The notes beneath the pieces were generated by a model, which saw only the letters and a list, made by a program, of their open reading frames with translations, was not told where the DNA came from and made no database searches. Shown here piece after piece: positions 1 to 14,585 of a stretch of DNA of 64,000 bases. This DNA comes from Onchocerca volvulus (Eukaryota > Nematoda > Chromadorea > Rhabditida > Onchocercidae), in assembly GCA_000499405.2 (NCBI GenBank), contig HG738138.1, forward strand, positions 13,083,208-13,147,207, read 5' to 3'. The position numbers and the translations under genes were made by a program. Positions within the stretch are counted from its first letter, which is position 1; every line of letters starts with the position of its first letter.

Positions 1-351
1 AATTCAAAATGACAACTGAAAAAAATTCAAATTTCAAAATCTTAAAAAAAAGAATCTCGAGAATCAAATACTTTTTCTGGTGCAAACTGTTGCAGCAAGC
101 TATAAATGATAAGATGGTGTGTCTAGGCTCTTAAAACTTTCCCAACTGGGTAAAACTAGTCGAATTAATTTAAATGAGCTGCCGAAATTTCCTTATGTAC
201 TCTAAAACATATGCTAGAAGCTCTGCCGGGTGAAGATATTGTCTCAGAATTAAAAGTAATTCTCATGCATTCTATTAAATGCTGTTGCAACAGATTCGGG
301 ACGAAAAGGGCAAAAAAATAATAAATAATTGTGAGAGTCAGAATGGTTACA

Positions 352-3300
352 TTAGAACTTCCAAGCAGGTCTCTTCGAGTCATCCTTGTTACCCGAAGAA
401 TTAGATGAAGCAACAGATGACGAAGTAGTCTCTTTTTTGGAGCGTGATGGCTGATGTCCGGGTGAGCTTCGCCTATGCTCGTCAGTTGATGAAGGCCGTT
501 CGAAATCTGGATACAATAAAGTTCTGAAAACAAGGCTGCATACTTCTCAAGCATCTTCTAAAAAAATTATGGTATCCAAAATGAATCCTAATCCAAACCT
601 AATGTTTAAATGTGTGAATTACCTTTTATCATCTTTCTGCTTTATTAGATCTACCATCGGTAATTTTGACTTTATAAGACTGCGTTCATAAAGTCGGGCG
701 GAATGACCGGGTGATTTTGGCCTTGGTATACCGGTTACATAATGGCTGCAATGAGAAGTTTTTATTAAATCCAAAAATTAAGATTGAAGATTCAAATTAA
801 AAATATTTAACTTGAAGTCGAAAGCTAAATAAACAAGTTTATTCGGCGTTTTTAGTTTTTCGAGCCAAAAATTCGGTCAAATCAACTGTTATTAGTAAGT
901 ATAAAACAAAAACCAGAACAAAATAACAAACTTTATTTTGTCTTTTCCGTTGTTTTCTTTTTCATTCTTTTTCTTTCCTTTTGCTGACTCTTGACAATCT
1001 TTACTTTTCGCATTACTTTTAGCTTGTCGTTGCGTTTCAGTAAGTAAAATTTGTAAATTACTTGTGATTGTTTGATTTTTGGAACCTTCGCCAGCCGTGA
1101 AGCTGTTCTAAAACATGTTTTGCTGCGTTGAAAGTAAGGTTGCCTAAATAATTCAACGTGTGAGTTTTCAATCAAAAAAATTTTTTACGACGTAAAGAAG
1201 CCCTCTTTACTTTTGTATTAGTTTACCAACGACGAAGAATATGCGAACGCGTAACACTGTTGAAAAAAACAAACAAACCGATCTGTTTTTCTTGCCCTCT
1301 GTTTCGGATTCTTGCAAAATTTCCAGAGCTTTTTGCAATTGACATATGAGAACATCTTTTTCCTAAATAGTTAATAAGGAGAACTTTTAGTTACTTCATC
1401 ACAATTAAAGAAGCCTAATTGTTTCAGTATCGTGAAAGTGTCGAAAGTAGCCTTTGATCTTGGCGCTTCCAAAAAATTTAAAATCACTGTGGATGGAATA
1501 GTGAACAGATACATAAAAACATTATCTCACCTCAAGTTCATTTTGCAACTGTTGCATTTGCTCACTCAATTCCAAATTTATTTTACTCTCTCCTATTCCA
1601 TCATCAATATTCGTTTGTATTCCGTGCGTGCCAGTTTCGGGCCTAAAACACTTTTGTTAACATGTGTAATTTGCCTTCAAAAAAAATTTTGCAGAAAACT
1701 ACCAGTAACAGAACATCGCTGTGTAAAATCTTTTTCAAAACTTAGGCATTAGTAATTCTAGTCAATTCCGATAGATTTTTAAAGTATTTGCAGATATCTG
1801 AGAAAAAAAAACGCTTAAAAGACATTGGTAAAAACCCGAACTTGGTTGAAAGCTGTTGCTGAAGCTTCTGATATTTGCTAGTTAATTCCGTTTCATTTTT
1901 TTTCATCATTTCAATCGTTTTCTCGTGCTCTTTATTCAAAATTATGATTTTCTTCTCAAGGATCTGAGCTTGTTGATTTTCTCGTTTCCTGACAAAATTT
2001 AAAATCACGACTACAAATTCACATTTTTATATCATTAGATTAAAATAATCTGCTGAGTTTGTCTTAATAAAGTTTTGAAACTATTTGATTACTTTATCAA
2101 ATCAAACCAATTTTTTACCGGAGATATTCATCCGTCTTTTTGCTGAAGTTCTTAATTTCCTGATTTTTCTTTTCAAGTTCACTTTGTATTGCACTTATTT
2201 CTTCCGTTAATTTCTTATTTTCATCGGATAGCTCGGTAATTTGTTTTGTTTTTTGACTGCAGTCATTTTTTAGCATCTTCATGTTCGCTTCTAATTCTTT
2301 GTTCTAAAAATCCACATACAGTTCATTTAGTGTCAAAAAGTTTTTCGAAATTTTAAAATTTTGGAAACTGAACACAGTTTTATTGAAGTGCCAGGAAAAT
2401 TTAAGAAAGTTTCTTGCCCTAAGGATTTCAAAAGATGCGAAATCTATTCTTGCAATTTCAGATTCGATAAAACTCAATTGTTATAAATATGATTTTATTA
2501 GCACTGAAGAAAAAAGATTTGGCCTTTTCATTAGCATCGTTTTTGGCTTCTTTCATTTTCATTTCATATCTGGATGTTACTTTCAATGTTTCTTCTTCAA
2601 CTCGTTCCTCCAACTGCGCTTGAAATTCTTCTGAAAATTGATGATTAATCATTTAATAATTGATTGAATAATAACAATTCTAGCGAATAAAATGGCTACA
2701 ACACGATATCAGTAGTCAAATACACAAGTAATAATTGCTATAAAGACAGCGTAGAAGAGTGGGAGAGATGAATTGATGGTATTGCAGTCATTCGGATACT
2801 CATTCCACAGTACTTCGACTAACGCAAGAAAGCCAAGAATTACGATAGTTAAATTATTTGAATTACTTTATTCCTTGGTCTATATCATAAAAAGCTTTAT
2901 GAAGAAATTTTTCCATACCTCGTAAGCGTCTCTCATTGACTCCCAAGGCTTCTGCACTTTGTCGTTTCAGATCAATCTCTTCAGTCATTCTCTGCTCCTC
3001 ATCGAATCTCTTGAAAAGTTGGAATAAAAGAGCAAAATTTAATATTACCGCAGTGGATCGATATATCAGAACTTTCACGAATCATTCGAAATATATAAAA
3101 AATATGTTTCGCTGAAGTAATAAGAAATAATCAGTTCTGTTCTTTAAAACAACGGCGAATCTTTCGAAGGTTTCAACTTTCAAGAACTTACTACCAATGG
3201 AATGTGTCTTTCTTATGGGAATGGAAGAGAGTACACTTATGTGTAAGATGCACTTAAGTGAAACAGTCTTCTGATTTCCATTTGTTTACGAAAAAGGATT

Positions 3301-6300
3301 AAATTTGTTCAAGCAAATTACGTTAAAATGACATACCGTTTGTTTACTGCTTCTAATATCACTTAGATCTCGAACATTCGAATCTCTCAACTTATTTATC
3401 AATCTCTCGTTTTCATGCTTTAATTTCATCAAATGTTCATTCAAAATTACCACATCTTCTCGTTCAGCTAGAAGTTTAGCAATCTAAAAAAAAGATTTTA
3501 AAAAATTATCCCAAGGACCAAAAAAATGATCAAAAAATTAATAGAATTAAGATTCTGTATTACCTCGGTTTTTAACTTCTTCACTTCCTCTTCTTTTTTC
3601 AAATATCCATCTGAATTCACTAATTGGAATCTGCAATGCAAAATTGATATTTCGTTGATCTGCGCCATTAAATGCATATATGTAATTGTGAAAGCCATTT
3701 TAGGTTGATATTTCAGTTCAAAATTTCCTTTATAATAGAATTGTCGCACCCAGTTTCATCTTTTATAACTGATAGCTCCTCATCAGTTGCAGTATGTTGC
3801 CGTTTGAATTGCTCCAATTTTTTCATTTCGATTTCTTTCTCATTTAATATTTCTTTGTATTTTTCCACTTCTTTTTTCATTTGATCGCTTTCATCAATTA
3901 ATTGCTTAATTTTTCGTACTGTCCCACAGTTACTATCCTGAAGATCCGAAAATTCATTAGTCTCACGGGAATTCCGTCTCAACATAAAATGTTTACATTC
4001 TTTCGAAATTTATGTAGATTTAACTGATATAATGTTTCAGAAAAACAAACTTTCGAATGAATCCATAAATCGGGGAACATTTAATAGTTCTTAAAAATAT
4101 TAGTGATTCAATAAAATACAATCTCAATTACGGTGTTAAAGTTACATGATGAAAAATATGAAAATGATTTCTTATTTAGAATAACAAAGAATGAGTATAT
4201 TTGGAATGAAAATTTGTTTAAAATCAAATTTCAAACTGGAAAAGAATTTGAAACTGAATCAATTCGTTTTTGTAACATTATTAGCACTTCTGACAATACT
4301 TAAGAACGACATCTTAATTTAGCAGAATAGTAAATTAGAAAAGTAAGCTTACATCGCTACTTTCCACCAGTAGGTCAAGCTTACGTTTAAGCGCATCCAC
4401 TTCTGTCAATAATGCACGATTTTCTTCTTTAACATCGGATATTTCCTGAAATGGGAGGTTATCGTAATGCTGTCTTCATGAACAAACAAATTCCGAAAGT
4501 TCTCTAGCAATTTTCTAAGCGATTGTTATGTTTAAATGTGGAAATATTGATATTTCTATATATTTATTCTGAAATTAAATTCTAAAGAAATATTTATTTT
4601 AAAGTCACGACATTAAATGTTTTATAACAGGCAAGAGGAAATTTCAATTAGCTAATGACAAGATTACCTGTTTCACGTTTCGTTTGCTATTATGCTCCAA
4701 ATGATCTTTTAAACTATTGTACTGCGACTCGAGTTCATTTAATTTTGAACTAAATTCTTTTTTCATTGCATATTCACGTTCTTCCGCCTGTTGACGTTCT
4801 CTCTCTAAGAGGCTTTCATAGTGATCTTTTGTGGATTCTTTTTCCTTTGTCACCGATTCCAGAACCTGTGCAAGAAAAAATTTAACTATTTTATGCAGTG
4901 CATCTATAGCACTTTTTTGCTAATGAATCTTTTTGAAATAATTTTTGGCGTTTGGTAGAAAAACCGAAATTCCGAAGTGGCTATTTGCATGCTTATGAGA
5001 CTATTCATTAATGATTTTACTGAGTCCGTTAATTAATTAAAAAGATGATTTCAATTTCCGACAGTATAAAAAAACTGACCGCTTCGAGAGCATTTACTTG
5101 TGAATTCTGCAATTTGGTTTGACTTTCGCTTTGACTTTGCAAATTTTCTCGTTCTTTTTCCAGAAATTCAACTTTATTTTTCAATGCTTTTACTTCGGCT
5201 TGTAAATCCCGAATGAACGCTTCCAGCTTACTTTTCGCTGTTTCCACAATATTCAGTAAATCTATAATTTATTCAGCACATAACTTCCTCCAATTGCCTT
5301 TCTCCCTTCCGAAAAAAGAAATAAATTGAAAATTTATTACTGGATTTGCGTTGCAATTCTTCTTCCTGTTGTCGATATTGTTGTTTGGCTTCCTGTAGTT
5401 CAATTTCTACTTGTGAAAGTTTTCTTAATGAATCGTTCGTTTCATTGCGAGCTTCTTCAAGCTGAAAAAAGTATCATCATTCGTACTGAAACTGGTACCT
5501 ATTTCATAGCTCTATTTGTTTTTGAGATCATTCTTGAATGCATTGGGATGATGAATTAAAAAGTCCTCAATTTCGAATTAACTGAAAATTGTAGCATTGA
5601 AATAAAAATTCTAAAAATTGACAAAGATGACTGTTTGAAGTGCGTAAAATTAAAACAAATAAAATGAAGGATCAGTTGTATTTGGTAATTCTTGATTAGA
5701 ACAGTATAATAATTTAGTCCATCGATCAGAACAAAACAAATATTACAAAATTCATTATTTATTTCAGATATCGAAATTCATTATTATTTATTTTCGGAAA
5801 GAACTATCGGTACCTCTTTAGAAATTGCGACAACTTCTGCTTCCTTTACTTGCAATCGTTTTTCCAGTGCTGTTACTTCATTCTTACATGTTGCAAGTTC
5901 TTCTCTACTTCGCTTTGTCTGATCTTGCAACTCTTGGAGACGATCGTGGAATTCATCTTGCCTTTATAGACTCACTCATTTATTTGCCGCTAATGATAAA
6001 ACAAGGATATACTTTGACTTTAAAATTGGCTCAGGAGCACGGGCTTTCGTAACACGCAACTAAGAGCTACAGTACACACCAGTGAGTGATCTATCAGTTG
6101 TTCGCTGGATGCTTATATGTAGCTATCTGGAGATTTGTGTGAATTATAACCGAAATTCTGTACCCTGAAAATAAATATTACCTTGCCAAAAGTTCTTCTT
6201 TGAGGGCCTCTTCATGATCTCGTAACGCTTCAAGTTCTTTTGAATAAAGCATTTTAGCTGCTGTTAATTCTGTTTCATATAAACTCTGTGCTCTTCGAAG

Positions 6301-8710
6301 CTTCATTTCAAATGTCTCTCCTAGTCGCTCCTTCTCAGCTTTTAAGCTTTTTCGTTCTTCTTCTAGTCGTTGAATTTCAATCATGTATCTGCAGCAGACA
6401 TTCGTCAGTCGGTTACCATCAAATAGTTTCAGGAGAGGATTTGACCTCCTTGATTCTTCGTGATGCAAATCATCGTTAGCAACTGTTTTGCTTAAATATG
6501 TCTTATAATAACCTACTTCTGTTCCAGATTGAGTAGTTGTGACTCGGAAAAACGCTGTTCCAGCAATTGAATTTCCTTTTGATGTTCTTGGCGTAATTTT
6601 TCGAGTGCTTGTTCTTTTTCTCGCTCAAATTTGTCCTAGATTAAATTGGGTTCAAGATCTTACCCAACTTCAGGAAGTATGGAAACTGAGGGAAAAGAAA
6701 ATCACATTTTTGCACTCTTCTTTTATTAATTTCATACTACACTATTAGTGAACTAAGTTTTAGCAAAAGTTTTAGAAATGAAGAGCCAATTTTTAACAAT
6801 TCTGAAAATAATTGTGATGCTGAAAAAGGGTGAAGAACAGTGAATGGTACTTGTAAAGCTTGAAAGCTTTTCATCCGAGCTTCAAAATCTTTTTTAGCTC
6901 CAAGAACTTCTTCGCTAAGGGCAATAATTCTGCTAGAATATTCTGCTTCCAGTTTTCGTTCTCGTTCTGCTACTCGTTCTCTGTATTCACTATAATATAT
7001 ATGATGAATTTCACAAGTAATATTCTCATTTTTGCATAACTGAAGAAAAATTAGTTTTATATAAGTTCTTTCCATAGAACTGAAAATTTTGTAAAATGAC
7101 CCACTAGTCTAACCTAAATGTACCCATAACATTGTATTTCTGTCGTTCATATTCGGCGACCGTATCTTCCAGTGTTTGTATTTTCTTTCTTAGCTCGCTT
7201 TCTCTCCCTCGGGGTGCAGCTGAAGTAAACTTCTCGTTTTATATGCAAGAACAAACTAGACAAAATTTACTTATTTGCAGGCTATTTGCAGCATCTTTAA
7301 CCTGGCTGCACATGATTTGAAATCTTTGGAAACTTTTTTTTTTATCTAAAATCTGTCCCTTGCAAAGGTAAAGACTTTACTTGAAGAAGCCACTTTGAGA
7401 ATGGAGAATAACTTTGTTGATTCCTCCGAACTGTTTCCCTGATTATTGTTGTTATTGACACTTTGTGCATTGGGTGGTGTTGGCCAAGCGATGATATCAG
7501 GTCGTGAATCTCTGATTACATTAGCTTGTGGCGAACAGTTACCACACGTTTCCGTACTACAAGGAGTTTGCTTAGGTCTACACACATCTTTTATCTTTTA
7601 CTATTGCAAATGAGATATTAGGGATATTAGTACTGATAAATTAACCAATTATAGATATAAAACTTGAAATCAAGTTTACCTTAATTTATAGAAATAAATG
7701 GAATTTATGGACATTTCAAAGTAAAATTCATGGTGAATTTTACTTTGAAAAGTCGCAACTCACTTCTATTCCATTTTATCTTTTACCTCTTAATTTAAAT
7801 TTTCTAAGCAAACGACATCATACCAGAATTTCTCATCTTTATCTGTAGTTTTAGGACTTAATCTGTTGGTCTTGAGAATTTATTCACCTGGCAAAGATTA
7901 TGCTTAGGTCCATAACTAAACTGTACACAATTATGGAAATAATTATCCTTAACTTGGTTAGTCGTAATGTTTAGTTAAGCTGATTTTGATGAACGAAGCA
8001 GAAACCTGTTGTCGAGTAGCTGAGGTGATTTGCTTTTCCGGCGTGGTGATCTGGTACCATTGCTAGAAATATGAGGTGATATGGACTGAAGGCGGCTGCT
8101 CGGTGAACATTCCTCAAATTCATCGGACAGATAACCAAACTGAACATAAACTGATAACTTTCACTTTATTTTTACTTCATGGATATTCTAAAAAAATGAA
8201 AATAAATCTTTCTTTTTTTTTCTTATTAGTTATTATGGTTTATCACGAAAAACTAAGGAAGAAATGATCTCAAATTCCTTCAAATCCCTTTTGAATTACT
8301 CTCGAGAAGTCACTTATTCAGGAACTACCCATACACAACATTTCGAAGACAGGTCTAGTGATTGTATTCGTTCTTTAGGATATTTTTGACAGGCACTGTA
8401 CGATTTTCATCTGCTAATAGTTTGCTATGAATGAAGAAATGGAGAAAACAGCTTATTAATTTCGAGAAACGCTTTTAATTTAAGAAGAAAACATCAAAAA
8501 TTTTGTTCTTTCATCAGTAATAGCCATTGTGAAGTTAAAGATGATTCTAACAGAAGACAGCTAAAAATTATTTACAGAAAGAAAAAACTTGATTTGCATG
8601 TGAATTAATCTAAACAGAAGTTACCATTTCGCGAAAACTTTCAGTCATATCGAATGAATCGTCATCCACAGTATTTACAGTATTTTTATCGATTGCTTTA
8701 ATTGCAATGC
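352..8710 (-). CDS. FAM184-family coiled-coil protein (multi-exon)
   Basis: More than twenty exons on the minus strand encode a long, mostly alpha-helical protein rich in Glu, Lys, Leu and Gln. Human FAM184A/B are similar coiled-coil proteins of unclear function. The best matches are the exon at 6850-7000 (ALSEEVLGAKKDFEAR, then FQALQVPF), the exon at 6180-6390 (RLEEERKSLKAEKERL, then RAQSLYETEL) and the exon at 7135-7220 (LRKKIQTLEDTV). They occur in the same order as in FAM184 proteins. The last two exons (623-745 and 352-523) join in phase, carry a Ser/Pro/Arg-rich tail (GIPRPKSPGHSAR) and end in RPAWKF before a TAA at 352-354. Exon-like segments at 7381-7600, 8009-8133 (SRLQSISPHISSN) and 8625-8710 (DDDSFDMTESFREM) look like a low-complexity N-terminus. 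I did not find the start codon or the usual N-terminal block. Family assignment is firm; exon limits and the 5' end are approximate. Confidence 0.8.
7714..7750. repeat. Perfect inverted repeat (17-bp arms, 3-nt loop)
   Basis: TTTCAAAGTAAAATTCA is followed by TGG and then by its exact reverse complement. It lies between two exon-like segments of the FAM184-type gene, so it is presumably intronic. Confidence 0.9.
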
Positions 8711-11700
8711 CAAGATAACATCAGGAAAATTATACAAATTATCAATTTTCTATATATTTTCCGAATGAGGTTAAAAAAATCTGCTAATAACGAATACCAC
8801 TTTGTTTCATTCGTTCAGATCAGCATATTTTTTTCCCGTCGCTTTGACAATATATCTAAAAAATTTTCGTGCAATAACGTTTCTACATGTACTTGAATGA
8901 AGCAAAATGTGATCAAATAATAGTAAATTCGTAATATAAGCTATTATTTAAAATTATGGCTATAATTTCTTACATTTTGCAACTCATAAAGAGAACTATA
9001 TAAAAAACTGGAATAGATGATTTTTACTAACAAATTTTTTCAGAATTTTATTTAAGTTATGCCGAACTTCGTATTTGAATTTAGTTCATGAATTGACTTT
9101 TCATTATCCATCTACCGTATTCGAATTCTTTACATAAAAAAGCTAAAGCCTCTGTAACAATAATTTTAATCAAAACGAAGATTGGTTAAAAAGGAGAAAG
9201 TTGGTCTGAAAAAAAGAAAAAAAAAGTTAAATGATGGACAGAAGACGGATTATAAAATCCGTGCTTACGTCTTTCCTGTTTTTTTTGCTGAATGCACTAA
9301 CTTCCTACTGATAATCGTGACGTCATTCTTTGCTAAGCCTTCACATAGGTGGACATTTCTCGGTATCTAGTAAAACATATGAAGAAAGTACTTGAAGGAT
9401 GGTGATGTTGAATTAACAAATAAAAGTTAGTTTTTGTTATCAACGTACATAATGATGATTAGGAAATGCGATTTTAGAAGAAATAATGCGCGAGAAAGTG
9501 AAATAAGATAGAAATTTTTTTTGTTATTTTCTTTTATTGCTCATTGCTATCGGAAAAAAGTATCCATGACTCGATTTTAGTTGAGATTATAAGAATGATG
9601 AAAATGATAGGAGGTAATAAAAATTATCCGCGTCGTGGTAATCACAACACTTGGTGAAATGCCAAAAGATTTGGGGAAGCATCTGGCGAAGATCTTTGGA
9701 TACACAAAACTAAAAGTAGTGCATTTGAAAGCGCACGTAGAATCTTCGATGAAGATCCGAAAAGCAAAATATTTAGGCCGAAATTATGTGATGGATGTTT
9801 ATTCGTAGTAATAGTAACAATCATAGTAGTAATACCTTGTGCCATGAGGAAAGAGGTGTGATCTGAAGTTAGAGAGAGACTAACTTCGAAAAGATAACAC
9901 TGTTAAGCTGTGCTTTTCTCGTGCTTCTATCATCTATAGCACTTTCTATGTGTCATACGTAAAATGAAGCGAGTCTCCAAGAAGCGACGATGTTCGCTTT
10001 CTTGCAATCCATCTGGATCAGTTTCCTGGAATATCCTGATCCTGATCCTTCTTCATCCACATATCTTCTCATTCAAATAGCAATAGACGGAAGACAAACA
10101 GACAATTATCACTAAAATGTACAATTATCACCGCTTGCGCCTGTTCCTCATCACTTCAATAGTGCTTTCTTTTAAAGTTTATTAACTAATCAAATTATAG
10201 TAGACAAGGAGAACAACTGCGAAAATCAATTTTTCATATGATCACCTGTTGATGCAAAATGCAAAATAGACATAATAATATAGAACTCTATTATTTCAGG
10301 TTACTTAAATCCTTCCGAGAATCCAAAGATTGGTAGATTTTGTTCGTGGATTTCTAAATTCTTTGCACCTATACACTGGCCTTTAGTTATGAATCTCTTC
10401 AGAAACTTTACTGCATATTCTATTGCTGCCTTCAAGTTGAACATAATTCTTTCTAAAATGAGAATTCAGACGTGTCTGGCTGTGCCGTGCAGGTAGCACA
10501 AAAACTTTTATGATCAAATTCAGACAACAGTTTTGAATATACTGAGATTGATAGACACTTGCTCACATACTTTTCGATCGCATTTATATTACAGAGATGA
10601 AGTTAACAATAAGTGATGCTGTGTGGAATGCTGCTACATCCCGATTGTGGATAAGTATGAAACAATGAGTATGTAAAATATGCATTAGATTGTTTCGTAT
10701 TCAATAGACTTACTTTGTTATATTTGGCAGCACTGGATTTCGGATATAGCTGCATTTTTAGGATATGGCTCAGGTGGTACCACAAATTATAAATTATTCT
10801 ACTAAATGGCATGCGATAATTTAATTGTATTTTGGCTCTAGAGAAAAAAAGAAGTAATCATAAATATTATCAGACATACGCCATGATATATGATTCATAT
10901 AAAGCTTCCTTACTTTCTTTCTCGATTCATTTGAGATAATTTTTGCTGAGTATCCATCGTGTAATATATCGACAGTTTTGTTTGTCCAACGTTTAACTTA
11001 TTAAAGAAACTTTTTCTCATTATTCATTCGTAATAATGTTGCGTGATATTCGAACTTAAATATTTGAATTCTAGGTTTAATTTATTTGGAAGAAAAAGGT
11101 TACTTCATTGTTCTCATTTGACTATAAATTTGTTTACAAACACTTTTCTTTTTTCCTTAAATTTTGTTAGATTATGAATAAACTTATTTCTAGATGCTTA
11201 CTGAATGAACACCAAAAATAGTTCAGATTAAAAACAGTAGGATACCTTTTCAACGAGACCAAATTCATTTTGAATTTTAATTTTGTCATTTAAAAGATAT
11301 ATTGGTCAGGAAATTCTTATGAAATGCGAGAAAAGATTACGAGAAAAAGAAAAGTGAGGAAAAAAAAAGCTAGAATGAAATGGACGAAATTTCGCCCTGA
11401 TAATGAAAGGCGTAAGAGGGAACGAGAAGAAAACAAGCATACGAAATTGAAAAGTAGCAAAGACATCAGTAAATATTTTTTAATATCATTCAAAAGTTAA
11501 CCACCGAAATTGTTCGAACCCTCTTTAAATAATAGTTCACTCATCCATTCCGTTGAAAACGCTAGACGGATTAAGAAGGAAATGATTCAAGTCATTATGA
11601 ACAAAAATTAAGAAAAAATAGATCATAGATTGGATGACTGAAATAATACAAAAAATATATTTCAATGCACTAAGTTTCTAACTCATGATCAAAGGAGTAA

Positions 11701-14467
11701 AGTCAATTTGATTTCGCTGTTTGAAATTAATTAACAAATTGTTTCTTTTTTTTTTTTTTTTTTTTGTCATATTATCATTCTTTTTTAAAAAAGAAGCATT
11801 CGTATACGTTTTCATCAGGAAAAGATAAATTATTCTTAAATTGCAGTAAAATAAAAAAAAAAAAAAAGGGAAAAGGTCAAGAGAAAAAATATATCTCCTT
11901 TCAAATCCTTTCAATATTTAAGCAATAATTTCCTTTCAACGCTTTAATTTGTGAATCAAAGTGTTATTTCTGTAGTGTCATTACTGATAAACCATAAGGA
12001 ACTAATATCACTTTCAACCTGTTACACATCATTTTTTAGGGCTTCGAGACGAACTGTTTCCTTCTGCGTTACTTATCACCTGATTCCTCTCAAACTTCTT
12101 TTCACCTTCATTATCCGAATATTGCACCGAAATTGTTTTCTTTTTTTCTCAATTTACTTCACGTATTTTCTCATCTACAAGATGAGAGAATATGAGAAAT
12201 TGAGTCGTAGTTTAGACAGCTATTTTTTTTTAAATAAAATTCACTTCAATATATTATGAAGTGATAGATTGCATGCGACGTAACTTATCAGTGGAATAGA
12301 AATAGGAGAGGAGTATTTTACAAATCAAAACAGATAATTCAGTTATAAAAATTGTTTTTAATGTTGCTTACTTATTCAATAATTAAGTGATCACTTGACT
12401 CACTTCTTTATCCCTCATTCTATCATGTTCTACTGATAAGGAATTTTGAGGTTTGTCAAACAGGCCTGTGAAAAAGATAAGGGCTGAACGATCGTGATAA
12501 TAGGGTCTACACTGGAGAGCAGTACTGAGGGAGGAGGAAGGATAAGGTGATTATAAAATGTTTCCGCTTTCTGATATAATGTTAATAGATGAGAAATACG
12601 ATTGATAAATCATAAGATGTGCACTGCCTGACACCAATCTTTTCTCCCATTCTAACATCAAAAATTTGTGTAAACGCAAGGAAAACAGGCAAACAATTAT
12701 CACAGAATTTGCATTCCGTTCAAAATCTATGGATCAAAATATATCAGCAAAAGGCCGTATGCTAACTTGAAGATTTCTCTTCTATAACATAAATTAAATA
12801 TGAATTGAATCGAACAAAGTTTCAGTATTCATACATTTTGTGAATTTCAAAAGAACTAAACTTCGGTAAGATTAAAGTTTTGTGCGTCGAAGATTTTTTT
12901 TAATCACACAATAATGCATCATTTAAACATTATCTTTTGGTTACAACTGCTTGACAAGCTTCAGATGAGTAGCATCAAGTCACGATGAGCGTAACCTTTG
13001 TACAAAGGAACGGTGAACATTTTGAGGACTCGAATGCAAACAACAAAATAGCCGGGGAGATTAAATAGACTAAAAGGCATGATGATACGCATTATGCAGC
13101 CAATATTTGCTTTACTTCAAGACAAAAGAACAATCACCGAAAGACCCTTAACGAATATAATTTTTTTAATAAGTTTCAATTTTTCGTTTCCGTTTTGAAA
13201 TTTTTACCTTCAGAAATAATCAAAATTTGTACTATTTTAAATTTAAATATATAAATTAGATTACGACAAATTCATCTTATATTTGAAATGGATGAATAAG
13301 CTGCCAAAATTGCTTGCTGAAAATCGAAGTGCGACTGTCTCGGATATACATAATTAAATCTCAAAATGCAGAAGTATTCAGTATGATATAACATAGCATA
13401 GCAAATTTGCTGAATACATAAACAGAAGTAATTAAGATTCAAGTTGTATACTTCTTGAAGCGAATTCCAAACACTGACTAAAGTATTGATAAAAGTTGTG
13501 CTAAGGAAGATCGGGGAATCAAATAAATAAGCACACTATTCAAAAATAATAACTTTTCTTTTTTCAAAATCTTGTGTCGCATGATATATATACTGCATGT
13601 TTCATCTTACATCTAAAAATTTATATCTTTAGAAATAATTTATATTACTTTGTTTTTACTCCTATTAACAATGTTTCATTTTTAAACCCAAAAGCTATAA
13701 ATAAAAATAAGTTCGTATGATAAAAAGATTTGACAAATTGTCTTGATATTTTTTTTTGTTTCCTCATCGTTAAATAAAATTAATGATAATAAAAATTAAC
13801 TTTTGTATTGAAGTTTCGCAAAGGCTATTTTGTATTGAAAAACTCTTTTTTAGTTCCAAGAAAGTTGTGAGTAGTATCATTCAGCTATATTTTTTCATAA
13901 ATCTTTAACGAATAATACTGAGTGCTCATATTCCGACATCTCTCGAAATTTCATCAGTATTTCAGAAACGAAGAAGTTCACCGACATTAATTTTCCATAA
14001 TTCTTAAAACTATATTTGATTTACGTTAACACGAAATTAAATGAAGATTTGTTCATCTTTTCAACTATTATTGGCATGTTTCAGTTAATATAATAAAGAG
14101 GGTAATATCACAAGTGATCTCAGCACAGGCATTGTAAAATTATATGGCGTTACTGTCTTATAAAGCACACAGTAAAGATTGTCCTATCTATCAATTACTG
14201 TATTTCCATTTCGTCATTTTATAAATTATTGTACTCAGTAATATGTTCAAAGCTAGTTTTTATAGTATTTTGAAAAACTAAAATTTTTGAAAGCATTCTA
14301 AATGGAGCTTTCAAACCTAAAATTATACGATCTTTTTTAATCCAATTTGTTGCATCATTAATTTCTTATGGAATTCAGGAAGTTTTATATTTTGCTGATG
14401 ATTAGAAATCATGAGATAGCAGTGGTCTCATTCTGAAAGAAACGAATCTTTTTGGAGGATTTGAACA

Positions 14468-14498
<31 letters not shown>

Positions 14499-14585
14499 AA
14501 CGATCATTACTTAATGTAATAAGTAAAATCAACCTTAAATCGAAACTTTTCAAATTTGAAGGGTAATTTAAAGATCGATACAAAT
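8711..14585. other. Gene-poor AT-rich interval
   Basis: I see no convincing exon, RNA gene or mobile element. There are homopolymer runs near 11748-11766 and 14468-14500 and scattered short ORFs with no family resemblance. The interval probably holds the 5' flank of the FAM184-type gene and the upstream region of the peptide-precursor gene at 14586. Confidence 0.5.

Noticed and set aside
9642..9845. 67-codon minus-strand ORF
   Set aside because: It lies in gene-poor DNA and lacks motifs, phase-compatible neighbours or a convincing start context.
11324..11500. 58-codon, very basic plus-strand ORF (MREKITRKRKVRKKKARMKW...)
   Set aside because: It is low-complexity and purine-rich with no splice context or family; probably chance.
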